Part shown: positions 39,285 through 48,237 of the stretch, piece after piece
How positions within the stretch are numbered: position 1 is the stretch's first letter
How the letters are laid out: every line of letters begins with the position of its first letter
Source of the DNA: Sorangium cellulosum
GTDB lineage: Bacteria > Myxococcota_A > Polyangia > Polyangiales > Polyangiaceae
Assembly: GCF_004135735.1 (NCBI RefSeq)
Contig: NZ_CP012670.1
Span: 3,369,501-3,433,500, forward strand
DNA length: 64,000 nucleotides
Reading direction: 5' to 3'
Translations under genes and position numbers: made by a program
Notes under the pieces: model-generated
What the model saw: only the letters and a program-made list of their open reading frames with translations
What the model was told of the DNA's origin: nothing
Databases searched by the model: none

Positions 39285-40247
39285 CTACTTCGGCAGCCGA
39301 TATTCCCACGAGAACGGCAGGAAGACCGAGAATCCGACCTGCGCCTGCACGTTGTTGGTGAAGCTCGTCCCCTCGGCGAGCCACGTACTCTCATCCTGGG
39401 GGTTGTTCCTGTCGACCGCGGGGTTCTCCAGCTCGTCGAAGAAGATGTAGTCGCTGACCTCGAACATCGCCGCGAACCAGCGGTTGAAGAAGATGCGGAG
39501 GCCGCCGCCGACGTGGAAGGCGAGCTTCGGCTTCCAGTCGAACGTGCGGTTGTCCGGATCGACGACCGCCATGGGACGCGTCGAGATCGCGCCGACACCG
39601 CCCAGCACGAAGAAGTCGTAGTGGAAGATGAAGTCGCTGAATCCCGCGAACTTGCCGTACGCGGGGACGTAGGTGAAGTTCGCGTTCGCGTTCCACTGAT
39701 ACTCGGTGATCGGCTCACCGACACGCGCCGCCCTGCTCGTCTGGAAGTTGAAGTCCGACGGCGTGTTGAGGCCGGCGTACCAGTTGCCGTTGACGCCGAT
39801 CGCGAGGACGTTGGTGAGATACCAGTTGACCGCGAGCCCCGGACCGTTGTGCCCGACGAACTGGTCGTTCATCGTGAGCCCGAAGTAGGGGTTCACCTCG
39901 AAGCGGTGGTAGCGCAGCGCGTAGATCTGCTGCACCGCGTAGGTCTCGAGGTTCAGCTCACGCGCCGCTTCCTTGTTCAGGTCGATCGTAGGGCAAGCCG
40001 ACGGGTCGATCTTACAGATGTCCCCAAGCCCCGCATCCTCGTCAACCTCGCCCTCGGCTCCGACCTCGCCCTCGGCGCCGACCTCGGGCGCCTCGGTCGG
40101 CTCCGTGCCCTCGGCAGGAGTCTCTGGCTCGTCGAGGTTGATTTCCTTGGGTTGCTCATTTGCATTTGGTTGAGCCGACGCCGTAAGCGGCACCGCAACC
40201 AGCGCAGCCGCAACGAGAAGCCCCACGCGAGCCTGGTTCATCGCCAT
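39285..40247 (-). CDS. Outer membrane beta-barrel domain protein (myxobacterial type)
   Basis: 320 residues. Signal peptide (MNQARVGLLVAAALVAVPLT, cleaved at ASAQ), an acidic Glu/Pro linker with repeats (GAEGEVGAEGEVDE, about 50-75), a short Cys-containing block (ICKIDPSACP), then a barrel (VNPYFGLTMNDQFVGHNGPG, LAFHVGGGLRIFFNRWFAAM) ending in an aromatic strand (FLPFSWEYRLPK). It is a paralogue-like neighbour of the gene at 38345; both end in FSW-type strands. A good promoter lies about 100 bases upstream. The acidic linker may bind peptidoglycan or cations (inference). Confidence 0.82.
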   Translation of the reverse strand: MAMNQARVGLLVAAALVAVPLTASAQPNANEQPKEINLDEPETPAEGTEPTEAPEVGAEGEVGAEGEVDEDAGLGDICKIDPSACPTIDLNKEAARELNLETYAVQQIYALRYHRFEVNPYFGLTMNDQFVGHNGPGLAVNWYLTNVLAIGVNGNWYAGLNTPSDFNFQTSRAARVGEPITEYQWNANANFTYVPAYGKFAGFSDFIFHYDFFVLGGVGAISTRPMAVVDPDNRTFDWKPKLAFHVGGGLRIFFNRWFAAMFEVSDYIFFDELENPAVDRNNPQDESTWLAEGTSFTNNVQAQVGFSVFLPFSWEYRLPK

Positions 40248-40350
40248 CCCTTCCGAAGTCCGTGCGATGCGAGCATCGATCGCCCAGGTAGTACAGCTCC
40301 CTAACTACTCGAATTTATTGAACAAATCGGCCAACCGCCAAGCCCGACGG

Positions 40351-40380
40351 ACTATATCACGTCGAAAATAAAAGGATCAA
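40351..40380 (-). promoter_or_regulatory. Predicted sigma-70-type promoter
   Basis: Minus-strand TTGATC (40375-40380) and TATAGT (40351-40356) with 18-base spacing, in one of the most AT-rich stretches of the window. It faces the beta-barrel gene starting at 40247, giving a leader of roughly 100 bases. Confidence 0.6.
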
Positions 40381-40677
40381 CAACCAAATCCTGAAGCCAT
40401 CGGCGGCCGGGCGAGCCCCCGCGAGGCGCGCCCGGTACACCCGAGCCGACATCCTCGAGTCGACGGTCGGATTCGTTGCAGATTGACCGCATGATCGGAT
40501 CTTCCTGTGCGCTCACCGAGGGGGCGCATGTCGATTGCGCCTCCTGGTCGTTCCGTGGCAGGGGGGCGGCGGGCGAGCCGGAGCAGCGCCCGGATCATCG
40601 CCCGTTTCTTGGACCGATGTCGATAGGAGTGTTTGGGAGGTGAGCGCGCGATCGGTCGCCGAGACGCCGCCCCCTCG
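40381..40677. other. Intergenic region between ftsY and barrel genes
   Basis: About 300 bases downstream of ftsY and upstream of the barrel promoter. No ORF with family features and no tRNA fold recognised. Confidence 0.4.
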
Positions 40678-42033
40678 TCAGGCGGCGGCGTCCTCGGCGC
40701 CGTTGGCGCGTCCGAGCATGGCCTCGACGAACTCGTCGGGCTCGAACTCGCGGAGGTCCTCGGCGCGCTCGCCGATGCCGACGTAGCGGACGGGCAACCC
40801 GTGCTCGGCGCAGATGCCGAGGATGACGCCGCCCTTGGCGGTGCCGTCGAGCTTCGTGAGCACGATGCCGGTGAGGGGGAGCGCCTCCTTGAAGAGCGCG
40901 GCCTGCTGCATGGCGTTCTGCCCGTTCGTGGCGTCGAGCACGAGCAGCGTCTCGTGGGGCGCGCCCTCCATCGCCTTGTTCATCGTGCGGGCGACCCGCG
41001 CGAGCTCCTCCATGAGGTTCGTCTTGGTGTGCAGCCTGCCGGCCGTGTCGGCGAGCACCACGTCGGCGCCCGTCTCCTTCGCCTTCTGGATCGCGTCGAA
41101 GATCACCGCGCCCGGGTTCGCCCCGTCCTTGCCGCGCACGACCTCGCAGCCGACGCGCTTGCCCCAGACGTTGAGCTGCTGCACCGCCGCGGCGCGGAAC
41201 GTGTCCCCCGCGGCGAGCACCACCTTCTTGCCCTCGGCCTTGAGCTGCGTCGCGAGCTTGCCGATCGTGGTCGTCTTGCCGACGCCGTTCACGCCGACCA
41301 CCATCACCACGGTGGGCTCGGCCTTGAGCGAGAGCCCGCCGCCGGCGCCGACGCGGAGGATCCTCGCCGCGTGCTCGCGCAGCGCGTCCCAGACCTTGTC
41401 CGTGTCGGCGAGCTCGTTCCTGCTGAGCGCCGCGCGGATCTCGTCGAGCAGGAGCTCTGTCGTCTTCACGCCGACGTCCGAGGTGAGCAGCACCTCTTCG
41501 ATCTGCTCGACGACGTTCGGATCGATCTCCTTCTTGCCGGCGAAGAGGGACTTGAGCCGGCCGAAGAACCCCTCGCTCTCCCGGACCTTGGTGAGGCCCT
41601 TGCGGAGCCCCTCGACGTCGCGCTTGCGCGCGGCCGGGGGCGCTGTCTCCCGCGCTGGCCGCTGGACCGGCTTCTCGGCCGGCGCCTCGACCACCGCGGG
41701 CGGAGGCTCCTCGACGGCGGGCACGGGAGCGGCCGCCTCGGCGGCGGGCGGCGGCGCGACGGGCTCCTCGACAGGGGCCGGCGCCTCCTTCGCGGGCGCC
41801 TTCGCTTCCGCGGGGGGCGCCTCCTCGACCGGGGGCTTCTTCTCCGCCGGAGGCTTCTTCTCCGCCGGAGGCTTCTTCTCGGCGCGCGGTCTGTCCGCGG
41901 GCGGCTTCGCCTTCTCGGGAAGCTTCTTCGGTTCGGGGGACGCCTCGATCTCGGGTGGCGCCGCCTTCTTCGTGACGAAGTAGACGATCGCGGCCACCAC
42001 GATGAGGCCGACGATAATTAGGGCGATTTCCAC
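40678..42033 (-). CDS. ftsY: Signal recognition particle receptor FtsY
   Basis: 451-residue SRP receptor GTPase for co-translational targeting to the inner membrane. An N-terminal transmembrane helix (EIALIIVGLIVVAAIVYFVT) is followed by a Pro/Ala/Glu/Lys linker with tandem KKPPAEKKPPAEKK units (about 35-140), the N domain, and the G domain with GVNGVGKTTT, AAGDTFRAAAVQQL, DTAGRLHTK and TKLDGTAKGG. The helix replaces the amphipathic or acidic A-domain of E. coli FtsY, so this protein is probably membrane-anchored directly. Starts ATG at 42033. The gene upstream is a separate membrane protein 159 bases away. Confidence 0.95.
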   Translation of the reverse strand: MEIALIIVGLIVVAAIVYFVTKKAAPPEIEASPEPKKLPEKAKPPADRPRAEKKPPAEKKPPAEKKPPVEEAPPAEAKAPAKEAPAPVEEPVAPPPAAEAAAPVPAVEEPPPAVVEAPAEKPVQRPARETAPPAARKRDVEGLRKGLTKVRESEGFFGRLKSLFAGKKEIDPNVVEQIEEVLLTSDVGVKTTELLLDEIRAALSRNELADTDKVWDALREHAARILRVGAGGGLSLKAEPTVVMVVGVNGVGKTTTIGKLATQLKAEGKKVVLAAGDTFRAAAVQQLNVWGKRVGCEVVRGKDGANPGAVIFDAIQKAKETGADVVLADTAGRLHTKTNLMEELARVARTMNKAMEGAPHETLLVLDATNGQNAMQQAALFKEALPLTGIVLTKLDGTAKGGVILGICAEHGLPVRYVGIGERAEDLREFEPDEFVEAMLGRANGAEDAAA

Positions 42034-42191
42034 GTTGGCGTTCTCCGGCGGGGGAGCCGACTATATGGGACGCGTCCCGTACGTCAACGTGCGCTCGTCG
42101 GGCAGCGTCGATCTGGCCATCGGAGCGCCAGGTCAGCACGCTCGGCGCGGCGGCTGCGGCGGCGCCGCCGCCGCGGGCCCGAGCGCTCGGC

Positions 42192-43970
42192 TCACGGGGT
42201 GAGCTGCGAGACGCCGGGCTTCGGCTCCTCCGCGCCGAGGTCCTCCTCGATCCGCTCGTCGACGGGAGCGGGCCCGAACGCGGCGTGCTCGATCCGGGTC
42301 GCCCAGCGCTCCACGTCGTGCTGCTGGACCCGGCTCGCCACGCGGCGCACGTGCCCGGGCGTCGGCTCCGGCGGCCCCTCGAACGGCGCGCCCTGCCGCC
42401 GCGCCCAGCGGACGAGGCGATCGAGGACGGCGCGCCGGCGCGTGACCAGCGCGATGGCCAGCGTGCTGGGGGGCGGGAGCGCCTGCTCGTGGCCGCTGTG
42501 CGTCGGCGCGCGGACCACGAGCTTCGCGTCGCTCCGGTGCTCCGCCTCGATCGCGAACTCGCCGGCGTCGTCGGTCGTCGCGCGCGCGACGACGCCGCTG
42601 CCGTCGAACGCGGGCACGACGATCGTGAGCTCCGCCCTCGCGATGGGCGTGCCGTCGTGCGCGTCGGCGACGGCGCCGCGCCAGCCGGTCGCGCGCTCGC
42701 TCGGCCCCGTGATCCGCACGCCCGCGCGGCCGGGCGGAGCCTCGGTCTTCGGCTCCTTCGCGCGCTCCGCCGCCGCGCGCTTCGGAGCGCGGCGCCAGCC
42801 GCCGAGCACCCAGCCCGCGACGGCGAGGACGATCGCGCCGAGCGCGATCTGCCGCCACACGCCCGGGCCCGCGACGGGCACGTCGATCGCGAGCTCCGGA
42901 CCGGGGAGCCAGTAGGGCGCCGCGGGCACGTACCGCAGCGCGAGCGGGACGGTCCCCTCGCGCTCGGCGGTGAACGCGGCGATGACCCGCGCCTTGCCCG
43001 ACGTGACGGCCGCTGCGCCGACGGGCTCGCCCGCGCGCAGCGCCTCGACGACGCCGTCGTCGACCGGGCCGCGCGACGAGCTCACCTCGACGTCGATCGG
43101 CACGCCTTCCTGCGCGCGCGCCGGCGCGAGCGGGCGCGAGAGCGCGAGCGTCACCTGCGCGTGCCGGACGATCGCCTGCGTGACGCTCGCCTTCGCGAGC
43201 GTGGCGCCGCCGTCGAAGCGCGCGCGCAGCACGCCTCGCCCGGGGCGGTCGAGGCGCCCTGTGTCGAGCTCGAACCGCGCCCGGCCGTCGCCGCCGGTCG
43301 CGGCCTCCGCGAGCTTCACGCCCCGCTCGTCCTCGATCGCGATGGTGAGGCGCTCGCGCTCGAGCGGCGCTCCGCGCGCTGGCCCTCGCGCGCCGCTGCG
43401 GTCGATCCGGAGCGCCACGGTGACGGCCTCGGACTGGCGATCCAGATCGATCGCGTCGAGCGGCGGATCGAACCTGAGGATCACGGGCGAGAGCGGGGCC
43501 GCGAGCGCCTCGACGGGGATCCTGGCCTCGGCCGCGCCGTGGAGCTTGCCCCCCGCGAAGCGGATGCGCAGCGTCGCGTTCGCGAGCGGCGCGCGCCCCC
43601 GGAGGCAGAACGCGCCCCGCTCGTCCGTCACGATCACGTACCCGTCCCGAGACGCGCGGAGCTCGCGGGCGCGGGCCGCGCCGTCGGCCGCGCACCCCTC
43701 CGCGATCGGGAGCGCCACGGGCGCGCCGCCGACCGTGATCGCCTGGATGGAAAGCGGCGCCCCCGCGAGCGCGCTCCGCGCGTCGTCGACGACGCCGCCG
43801 CGCACCACGAACCCGTCGGGCTCGGTCCACGCCACCGCGTCGATCTGCGCGCTCCCCCGCACATGGATGCGGAGCGGCGCACCTTGAGGCTGCGCGTGCG
43901 CCGACGGCGTCGCGACGAGCAGGGACACCGCGACGAGCGCCCCCGGCCAGCACCGCCCCGATCCCTGCAT
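42192..43970 (-). CDS. Secreted/membrane protein with Ig-like and carboxypeptidase-regulatory-like domains
   Basis: 592 residues. Signal peptide MQGSGRCWPGALVAVSLLVA to HAQP, several beta-sandwich segments with VTLALSRPLAPARAQEGVPI and VPLALRYVPAAPYWLPG, one membrane helix (QIALGAIVLAVAGWVLGGW, near 390), and a cytoplasm-side beta domain with GWRGAVADAHDGTPIARAEL (carboxypeptidase-regulatory-like, DGTPIARA). An acidic C-terminus (GAEEPKPGVS) follows. No catalytic motif. ATG at 43970 was chosen since GGGAGG lies upstream; ATG at 44018 gives a longer form. It may be a surface-anchored or signal-transducing scaffold (inference). Confidence 0.65.
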   Translation of the reverse strand: MQGSGRCWPGALVAVSLLVATPSAHAQPQGAPLRIHVRGSAQIDAVAWTEPDGFVVRGGVVDDARSALAGAPLSIQAITVGGAPVALPIAEGCAADGAARARELRASRDGYVIVTDERGAFCLRGRAPLANATLRIRFAGGKLHGAAEARIPVEALAAPLSPVILRFDPPLDAIDLDRQSEAVTVALRIDRSGARGPARGAPLERERLTIAIEDERGVKLAEAATGGDGRARFELDTGRLDRPGRGVLRARFDGGATLAKASVTQAIVRHAQVTLALSRPLAPARAQEGVPIDVEVSSSRGPVDDGVVEALRAGEPVGAAAVTSGKARVIAAFTAEREGTVPLALRYVPAAPYWLPGPELAIDVPVAGPGVWRQIALGAIVLAVAGWVLGGWRRAPKRAAAERAKEPKTEAPPGRAGVRITGPSERATGWRGAVADAHDGTPIARAELTIVVPAFDGSGVVARATTDDAGEFAIEAEHRSDAKLVVRAPTHSGHEQALPPPSTLAIALVTRRRAVLDRLVRWARRQGAPFEGPPEPTPGHVRRVASRVQQHDVERWATRIEHAAFGPAPVDERIEEDLGAEEPKPGVSQLTP

Positions 43971-44312
43971 CACCCTCGAGCCTCCCGCGCTCCCCTCGTC
44001 ATGATGGTCCCGCATCATTCGTCATGCGGGCGGAGCCCGGAAAGGAAAAGCGGCGAGGCGCCCGCGTCCGCTCGCCGCGTACACGCCGCGTGCGGTGGAG
44101 ACGGTATCGTGGAGGTCTTGGTCATCCCGAGCCCCACATGCATCAGGCCTTGAACTCCCGCGAACCGCCGGCGTCAAACCGTTCAGTCCGGCGGCAGCGA
44201 GGGTGAGCGAATGCGAGAGAAGAGTACGACCGTGTGCGCACCAGAATTTGCATCTGGATCCAATTTTCCGGTCGCCACGGCGGCGATGCGCTCGTGTATC
44301 GTCGCAAATGGA
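43971..44312. other. Divergent intergenic region
   Basis: 342 bases between the Ig-like protein gene (minus) and the HEAT-protein gene (plus). No RNA gene or clear promoter pair found. Confidence 0.35.
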
Positions 44313-45125
44313 ATGCGTCGGCCCTCTCCTGCGCTCGTGTTGCTGCTCGTGACGCTCGTACTCTCGCTGTGGCCCACGAGGCTGCTCGCCAATCAGCGGA
44401 CGAGCTACCTGGCTGCGCAGCTCAAGTCCAACGAGGACTACCGCGTCCGCACGCAGGCGGCCCTCGCGCTCGGGGCGTCGGGGGACGACGCCGCGGCGAA
44501 GCCGCTCTGCGATGCCCTGGCGGACAGCAACGCGTCCGTCAAGGTCGCGGCGGCGGCGGCGCTCGGCAAGCTCGGCAAGCCGTCCGGCCTCGCGTGCCTC
44601 CAGCGGGCCGAGCCCCGGGAGCGGACGCCCGCGGTCAAGGCGCAGATCAAGAAATCGATCGCGGCGCTCTCGTCGGGCGGCGCCGCGGCCCCGCCTCCGC
44701 CGGGCGCGGACACCAAGTACTACGTGGCCATCGAGATCTCGAACAAGAGCGGCCGCCCCGAGTCGGAGATCGAGCCGCTCGTCCGCGCCGCGATGCAGGC
44801 GAAGATCCTCTCGAGGGCCGGCTACGCGGTCGCCCCCAAGGGCGAGACGGTGGTCCAGGGCAAGAAGATTCTGAAAGGCAAGAAGATGCAGGGCTTCTAC
44901 CTCCTCGCCACGGTCGAGCCCGCCATCTACCAGAACGGCAACCTCACCCAGGTGGTCCGTGTCAGCATGTGGACCTATCCCGCCAAGGCGCTCCAGGGTG
45001 AGTTCGCCCCCAAGCTCACACAGAGCGGCACCCCGACGAAGGACGTTCAGAGCGAGAACGTCCTGATGAAGATGTGCGTCGAGAACGCGGTCGAGACCTT
45101 CCACAAGATCGTCGCTTCCCTGTGA
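44313..45125 (+). CDS. Exported HEAT-repeat protein
   Basis: 270 residues from ATG 44313. Signal/anchor RRPSPALVLLLVTLVLSLWP, then two HEAT-like helix pairs (RVRTQAALALGASGDDAAAK, SVKVAAAAALGKLGKPSGLA). A Pro/Ala linker precedes a C-terminal alpha/beta domain (TKYYVAIEISNKSGRPESEI; QGFYLLATVEPAIYQNGNLT). The last part may bind lipid or peptide; not recognised. An upstream ATG at 44286 in frame is possible. It precedes the HAMP protein by 76 bases, same strand. Confidence 0.7.
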   Translation: MRRPSPALVLLLVTLVLSLWPTRLLANQRTSYLAAQLKSNEDYRVRTQAALALGASGDDAAAKPLCDALADSNASVKVAAAAALGKLGKPSGLACLQRAEPRERTPAVKAQIKKSIAALSSGGAAAPPPPGADTKYYVAIEISNKSGRPESEIEPLVRAAMQAKILSRAGYAVAPKGETVVQGKKILKGKKMQGFYLLATVEPAIYQNGNLTQVVRVSMWTYPAKALQGEFAPKLTQSGTPTKDVQSENVLMKMCVENAVETFHKIVASL

Positions 45126-45201
45126 CGCCCCCGCGCTGCTTGAACTTGGCCCATCCAGTCCGTCAAGATCACTGTCATCTCCAGCCAGCCTCGAGGACCC
45201 C

Positions 45202-46065
45202 ATGAGCGACGCTTCCAGCACGGCCCCGCAGACCTCCGCGCCGGAGGTCAGAGCGCGCTACCAGCGGAGCGCGCGGAACTACCTGCTCGATCAGAGATTT
45301 CAGCTGAAATACACGGGGCTGCTCGTGGGGATCAGCCTCGCGCTGTCCGCGGCGCTCGGGACCCTCCTCTGGAACGCGAGCTCGAAGATCATCGAGCAGA
45401 GCCGCCGCGCGGTGGAGCAGGGGCAGGAGACCGTGCGTCAAGGGCAGGAGACCGTCAAGCGCGGCCAGGAGGTGATCGTCCAGAGCCGGCGGGTCAGCGA
45501 GGTCGTCGCGATGAACATCGCGAAGGAGTACAAGGACGACCCCGAGCTCGCGAGGACGTTCGGCGAGGCGGCGCAGCGGGACGAGGCCAAGCTGAAGGAG
45601 GAGCAGGCGCGGCTCGAGCGCGACGCGGCGACGCTGACGCAGCGGGCCCAGGAGCTCGAGCGCCAGGCCTCCGAGGTCGCGCACAACCAGCAGATGCTGC
45701 TCCGCGTGATCGTCGCGCTCCTGTCGCTGCTCGTCGTCGGCGTGGGGATCGCGGGCATCATCTTCACGCACAAGATCGCCGGGCCCATCTTCAAGATGAA
45801 GCGGCTCCTCCGCCAGGTGGGCGAGGGCAAGCTGGTCGTGCGCGAGAAGCTGCGGAAGGGCGACGAGCTCCAGCACTTCTTCGAGGCGTTCGAGAAGATG
45901 GTCGACGATCTCAGGGCCCGCCAGCAGGCCAAGATCGCGAGGGTGGACGCGATCGTCGAGAAGCTCGAGGCGGACGCGCAGAAGGGATCGAAGGAGGCCG
46001 AGCCCGAGGGCCTCGTCCAGCTGAAGCGGCTCCGCAGCGAGATGCAGGAGCAGATCGACATGTGA
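45202..46065 (+). CDS. HAMP-domain membrane protein
   Basis: 287 residues with two membrane helices (YTGLLVGISLALSAALGTLL, about 37-56; VIVALLSLLVVGVGIAGIIF, about 169-188). Between them lies a periplasmic coiled coil with degenerate QGQETVRQGQETVKRGQEV units. The HAMP module (FTHKIAGPIFKMKRLLRQVG) follows the second helix, then a Lys/Glu coiled coil to the end. It lacks kinase, cyclase or chemoreceptor output domains, so it would signal through protein contacts. Gly/Gln-rich repeats make it unlike standard sensor kinases. A bidirectional hairpin ends the transcript. Confidence 0.8.
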   Translation: MSDASSTAPQTSAPEVRARYQRSARNYLLDQRFQLKYTGLLVGISLALSAALGTLLWNASSKIIEQSRRAVEQGQETVRQGQETVKRGQEVIVQSRRVSEVVAMNIAKEYKDDPELARTFGEAAQRDEAKLKEEQARLERDAATLTQRAQELERQASEVAHNQQMLLRVIVALLSLLVVGVGIAGIIFTHKIAGPIFKMKRLLRQVGEGKLVVREKLRKGDELQHFFEAFEKMVDDLRARQQAKIARVDAIVEKLEADAQKGSKEAEPEGLVQLKRLRSEMQEQIDM

Positions 46066-46068
46066 GCC

Positions 46069-46089
46069 GGCCGCGCGCCCCGCGCGGCC
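46069..46089. terminator. Bidirectional terminator hairpin
   Basis: GGCCGCGCG at 46069-46077, loop CCC, CGCGCGGCC at 46081-46089, just after the HAMP gene stop and facing the convergent yraN gene. There is no strong T tract. Confidence 0.5.
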
Positions 46090-46141
46090 AGGGCGCGCTC
46101 GACCGGCGGATCGGGCCGCGCAGCACCTCGCCAGACACATC

Positions 46142-46774
46142 CTAGAAGGCCGCCTTCACGATCTCGACGGCGGCCTCGCCGCCCGGGAGGAAGGTCACCG
46201 ACGCGGCGTCGAAGCGCATCCGCTCCACGCCGGGGACGCGCGAGAAGCGAGCGCGCCAGAGGCGCTCCCCCGCGCGCCGCACGCGGGCGCGCTTGTTCGC
46301 GTCGATGCTGTCCAGGGCGCGGACGTACGAGCCTGGCCCGCGCGTCCGCACCTCGACGATCGCGATGACCGGGCCGTCGCGGGCGATCACGTCGATCTCC
46401 AGCCGGCCGACCCGCGCGTTGCGCGCGACGATCTCCATCCCTTGCGCCACGAGGCGCGCGACCACGGCCTCCTCGGCCCGCGCCCCCAGCGCACGCCGCG
46501 CGTCCGGCGGCGCCGCGGAGGACGGCGCGGCCGCGACGCGCGCCCGCGCAGCGGCCACCGGCCCGCCGCGCGGCGCGGCGTCCCCGGCGCGAGCACCTCC
46601 GGCGCGCTCGATCGCGGCCGGGGTGCCCTCCGGAGGAGCACCCGCGCCGCGCGTGGTGCGCTCGGCGCCGTGGCGAGGAGATGAGCTGAGTGTGTCGCTT
46701 CCGGGGAGGAGGGCGCCGTCCGCCTGAGCGGGCGGCGCTCGTCGAGGGCTGCGCGGCGCGCGGTGGCCCGTCAC
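46142..46774 (-). CDS. YraN family (UPF0102) nuclease-like protein
   Basis: 210 residues. The C-terminal 120 match the YraN fold: ALGARAEEAVVARLVAQGME, RNARVGRLEIDVIARDGPVI, VEVRTRG. The pattern E-x(n)-D-x(n)-ExR resembles the PD-(D/E)xK core of Holliday junction resolvase-like enzymes, though biochemical activity is unproven. The N-terminal 70 residues are Pro/Arg/Ala-rich and probably not part of the fold; a GTG at 46558 would give the standard 138-residue length. The gene starts 7 bases after the Cys-rich lipoprotein stop, so is probably co-transcribed. Confidence 0.8.
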   Translation of the reverse strand: MTGHRAPRSPRRAPPAQADGALLPGSDTLSSSPRHGAERTTRGAGAPPEGTPAAIERAGGARAGDAAPRGGPVAAARARVAAAPSSAAPPDARRALGARAEEAVVARLVAQGMEIVARNARVGRLEIDVIARDGPVIAIVEVRTRGPGSYVRALDSIDANKRARVRRAGERLWRARFSRVPGVERMRFDAASVTFLPGGEAAVEIVKAAF

Positions 46775-46781
46775 CCGCAGC

Positions 46782-47639
46782 CTACGGGGTGCCTTCGCAC
46801 TGCTCCGAGTTGTAGCGGCCCTGCACCTTGCCGCAGGACTGCTCGTTCTCGAACATGGAGCCCTGCTTGATGCAGTACTTGCCGGTGATCTTCGCGTCCC
46901 CGAACCCGATGTTCGGCCGGATCTCCCTGCACTCGAAGCCCTGCGGGCACTCGCAGAAGTTGAAGTTCGGGTCCTCGTCGCCCTCGGCGGGGCCGCAGCG
47001 GCACGAGCAGTACACCGCCTGCTCCGCGTTCCGGTCCGAGTTGGCGGCGCACTGGCCGCAGACGGGCGCCGCGACGGGGTTCTCGGTCCCGGGCACGCAG
47101 CACGACTTGCCCTCGTTCTCTGCGGCCGACTTGGTCGGGTCCTGGCAGCCCGTGAAGCCCGCGCGACAGAGGAACAACTTGCAGACGCCCTCCCGGCAGT
47201 GCCAGCCGTCCTCGGCGCTGCCGGGGCAGTCCGCCGCGGTCTCGCAGCCGCAGAACGATCCCTCCGCGTTGCAGGTGCCGCGGACGCAGCTGTTCGGGTC
47301 CGCCGGATCGCAGTCGGGGGCGTACGTTCCCGACTCCTGGCAGTCCTGCTGGCTGCAATTCGCGTCGCCGTCCGGGTTGCAGCCCTTGGGCGCCTCCTGA
47401 CCGAGCGGGCAGCTCACGCGCCCCTGGAAGTGGTTCACCAGGCAGATCCGCGTCTGGCACTGGAAGGACCGCGATTCGATGTTCTCTTCCGTCACCTTGA
47501 AGCCAGCGAACTGCGGATCGTACTCCTCTTCGGGCAGGCACGGGTCGCCCACGCCGCCGCTCTCACATGCGGAGGGCAGGCTGGCCATGGCGACGACGCT
47601 GAGCAGGCCGAGCAGGCCGGACAGAATGGAACGGGTCAT
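46782..47639 (-). CDS. Cysteine-rich exported lipoprotein
   Basis: 285 residues. Signal MTRSILSGLLGLLSVVAMAS with lipobox LPSAC. The mature protein has more than 25 Cys residues in short repeats of CxxxxDCPGS, GxCxLFLCRAG and FNFCECPQGFECR type, resembling small EGF- or Dickkopf-like disulphide folds of myxobacterial surface proteins. It probably sits in the outer membrane. AAGGAG is 10 bases before ATG 47639; ATG 47717 is less likely because the signal would not be terminal. Its function is unknown. Confidence 0.75.
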   Translation of the reverse strand: MTRSILSGLLGLLSVVAMASLPSACESGGVGDPCLPEEEYDPQFAGFKVTEENIESRSFQCQTRICLVNHFQGRVSCPLGQEAPKGCNPDGDANCSQQDCQESGTYAPDCDPADPNSCVRGTCNAEGSFCGCETAADCPGSAEDGWHCREGVCKLFLCRAGFTGCQDPTKSAAENEGKSCCVPGTENPVAAPVCGQCAANSDRNAEQAVYCSCRCGPAEGDEDPNFNFCECPQGFECREIRPNIGFGDAKITGKYCIKQGSMFENEQSCGKVQGRYNSEQCEGTP

Positions 47640-48237
47640 CAGAACGTGCTCCTTCGGCGGCGGTGCGCGCCTTCGCCGGGGCAGAGGCGCGTGGACGGGA
47701 GGCAAGAAAACGCTCAAGTCGAGGTGCTCAGAGGCACAACGTCAGCGGTTGGACCCTAGACGAAGGGCGGCTGGAGCGTCAACAGCCGGATGGTGCGCGC
47801 TCCGCCGGGGGGTGGGGTCTGTCGCGGGCCCTGGCGTTCGACCCGGTCCGCGTCACGCGCTTGGCAGCAAACGGCAACGCCGGCGGTACGCGCGGGGGCG
47901 ACGGAGGGCGGCCGGGGGCGCACACCGGGAAGCGGCCGCGCATCGATTCTCCAATTCCACCGTCGACTCCTACGCAGTGCGCCACCCCAAGCTCGACGCA
48001 GGGGCCGGTGTCTGAGCGCGGGAATGTCGAGCAGGCCGACGGCTGGCATCGCTTGACAAGCCGTGCGCCGCAATCCTACCATCCCCCGCCACGCGTAAGT
48101 ATCCGTTGATTCTCATTGAAGTTTTTGGTTCTCGACCGAGTCGCCTCGGGGGTCTACGTCGCGCGCTTCCGGTGGGTGGAGCCGCGAACGGGGCGAAGGG
48201 GCCACGATCATTACGTCGCCGAAAGCGAGGAACGACG
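47640..48237. other. Intergenic region with glt promoter
   Basis: 598 bases between divergent genes (Cys-rich lipoprotein minus, gltC-like plus). Apart from the promoter at 48053-48082 and a roughly 155-base leader, nothing else is supported. Confidence 0.4.
48053..48082 (+). promoter_or_regulatory. Predicted sigma-70 promoter of the glt-like operon
   Basis: TTGACA at 48053-48058 and TACCAT at 48077-48082 with 18-base spacing, upstream of the gltC-like gene. The perfect -35 hexamer stands out in this GC-rich DNA. Confidence 0.65.
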
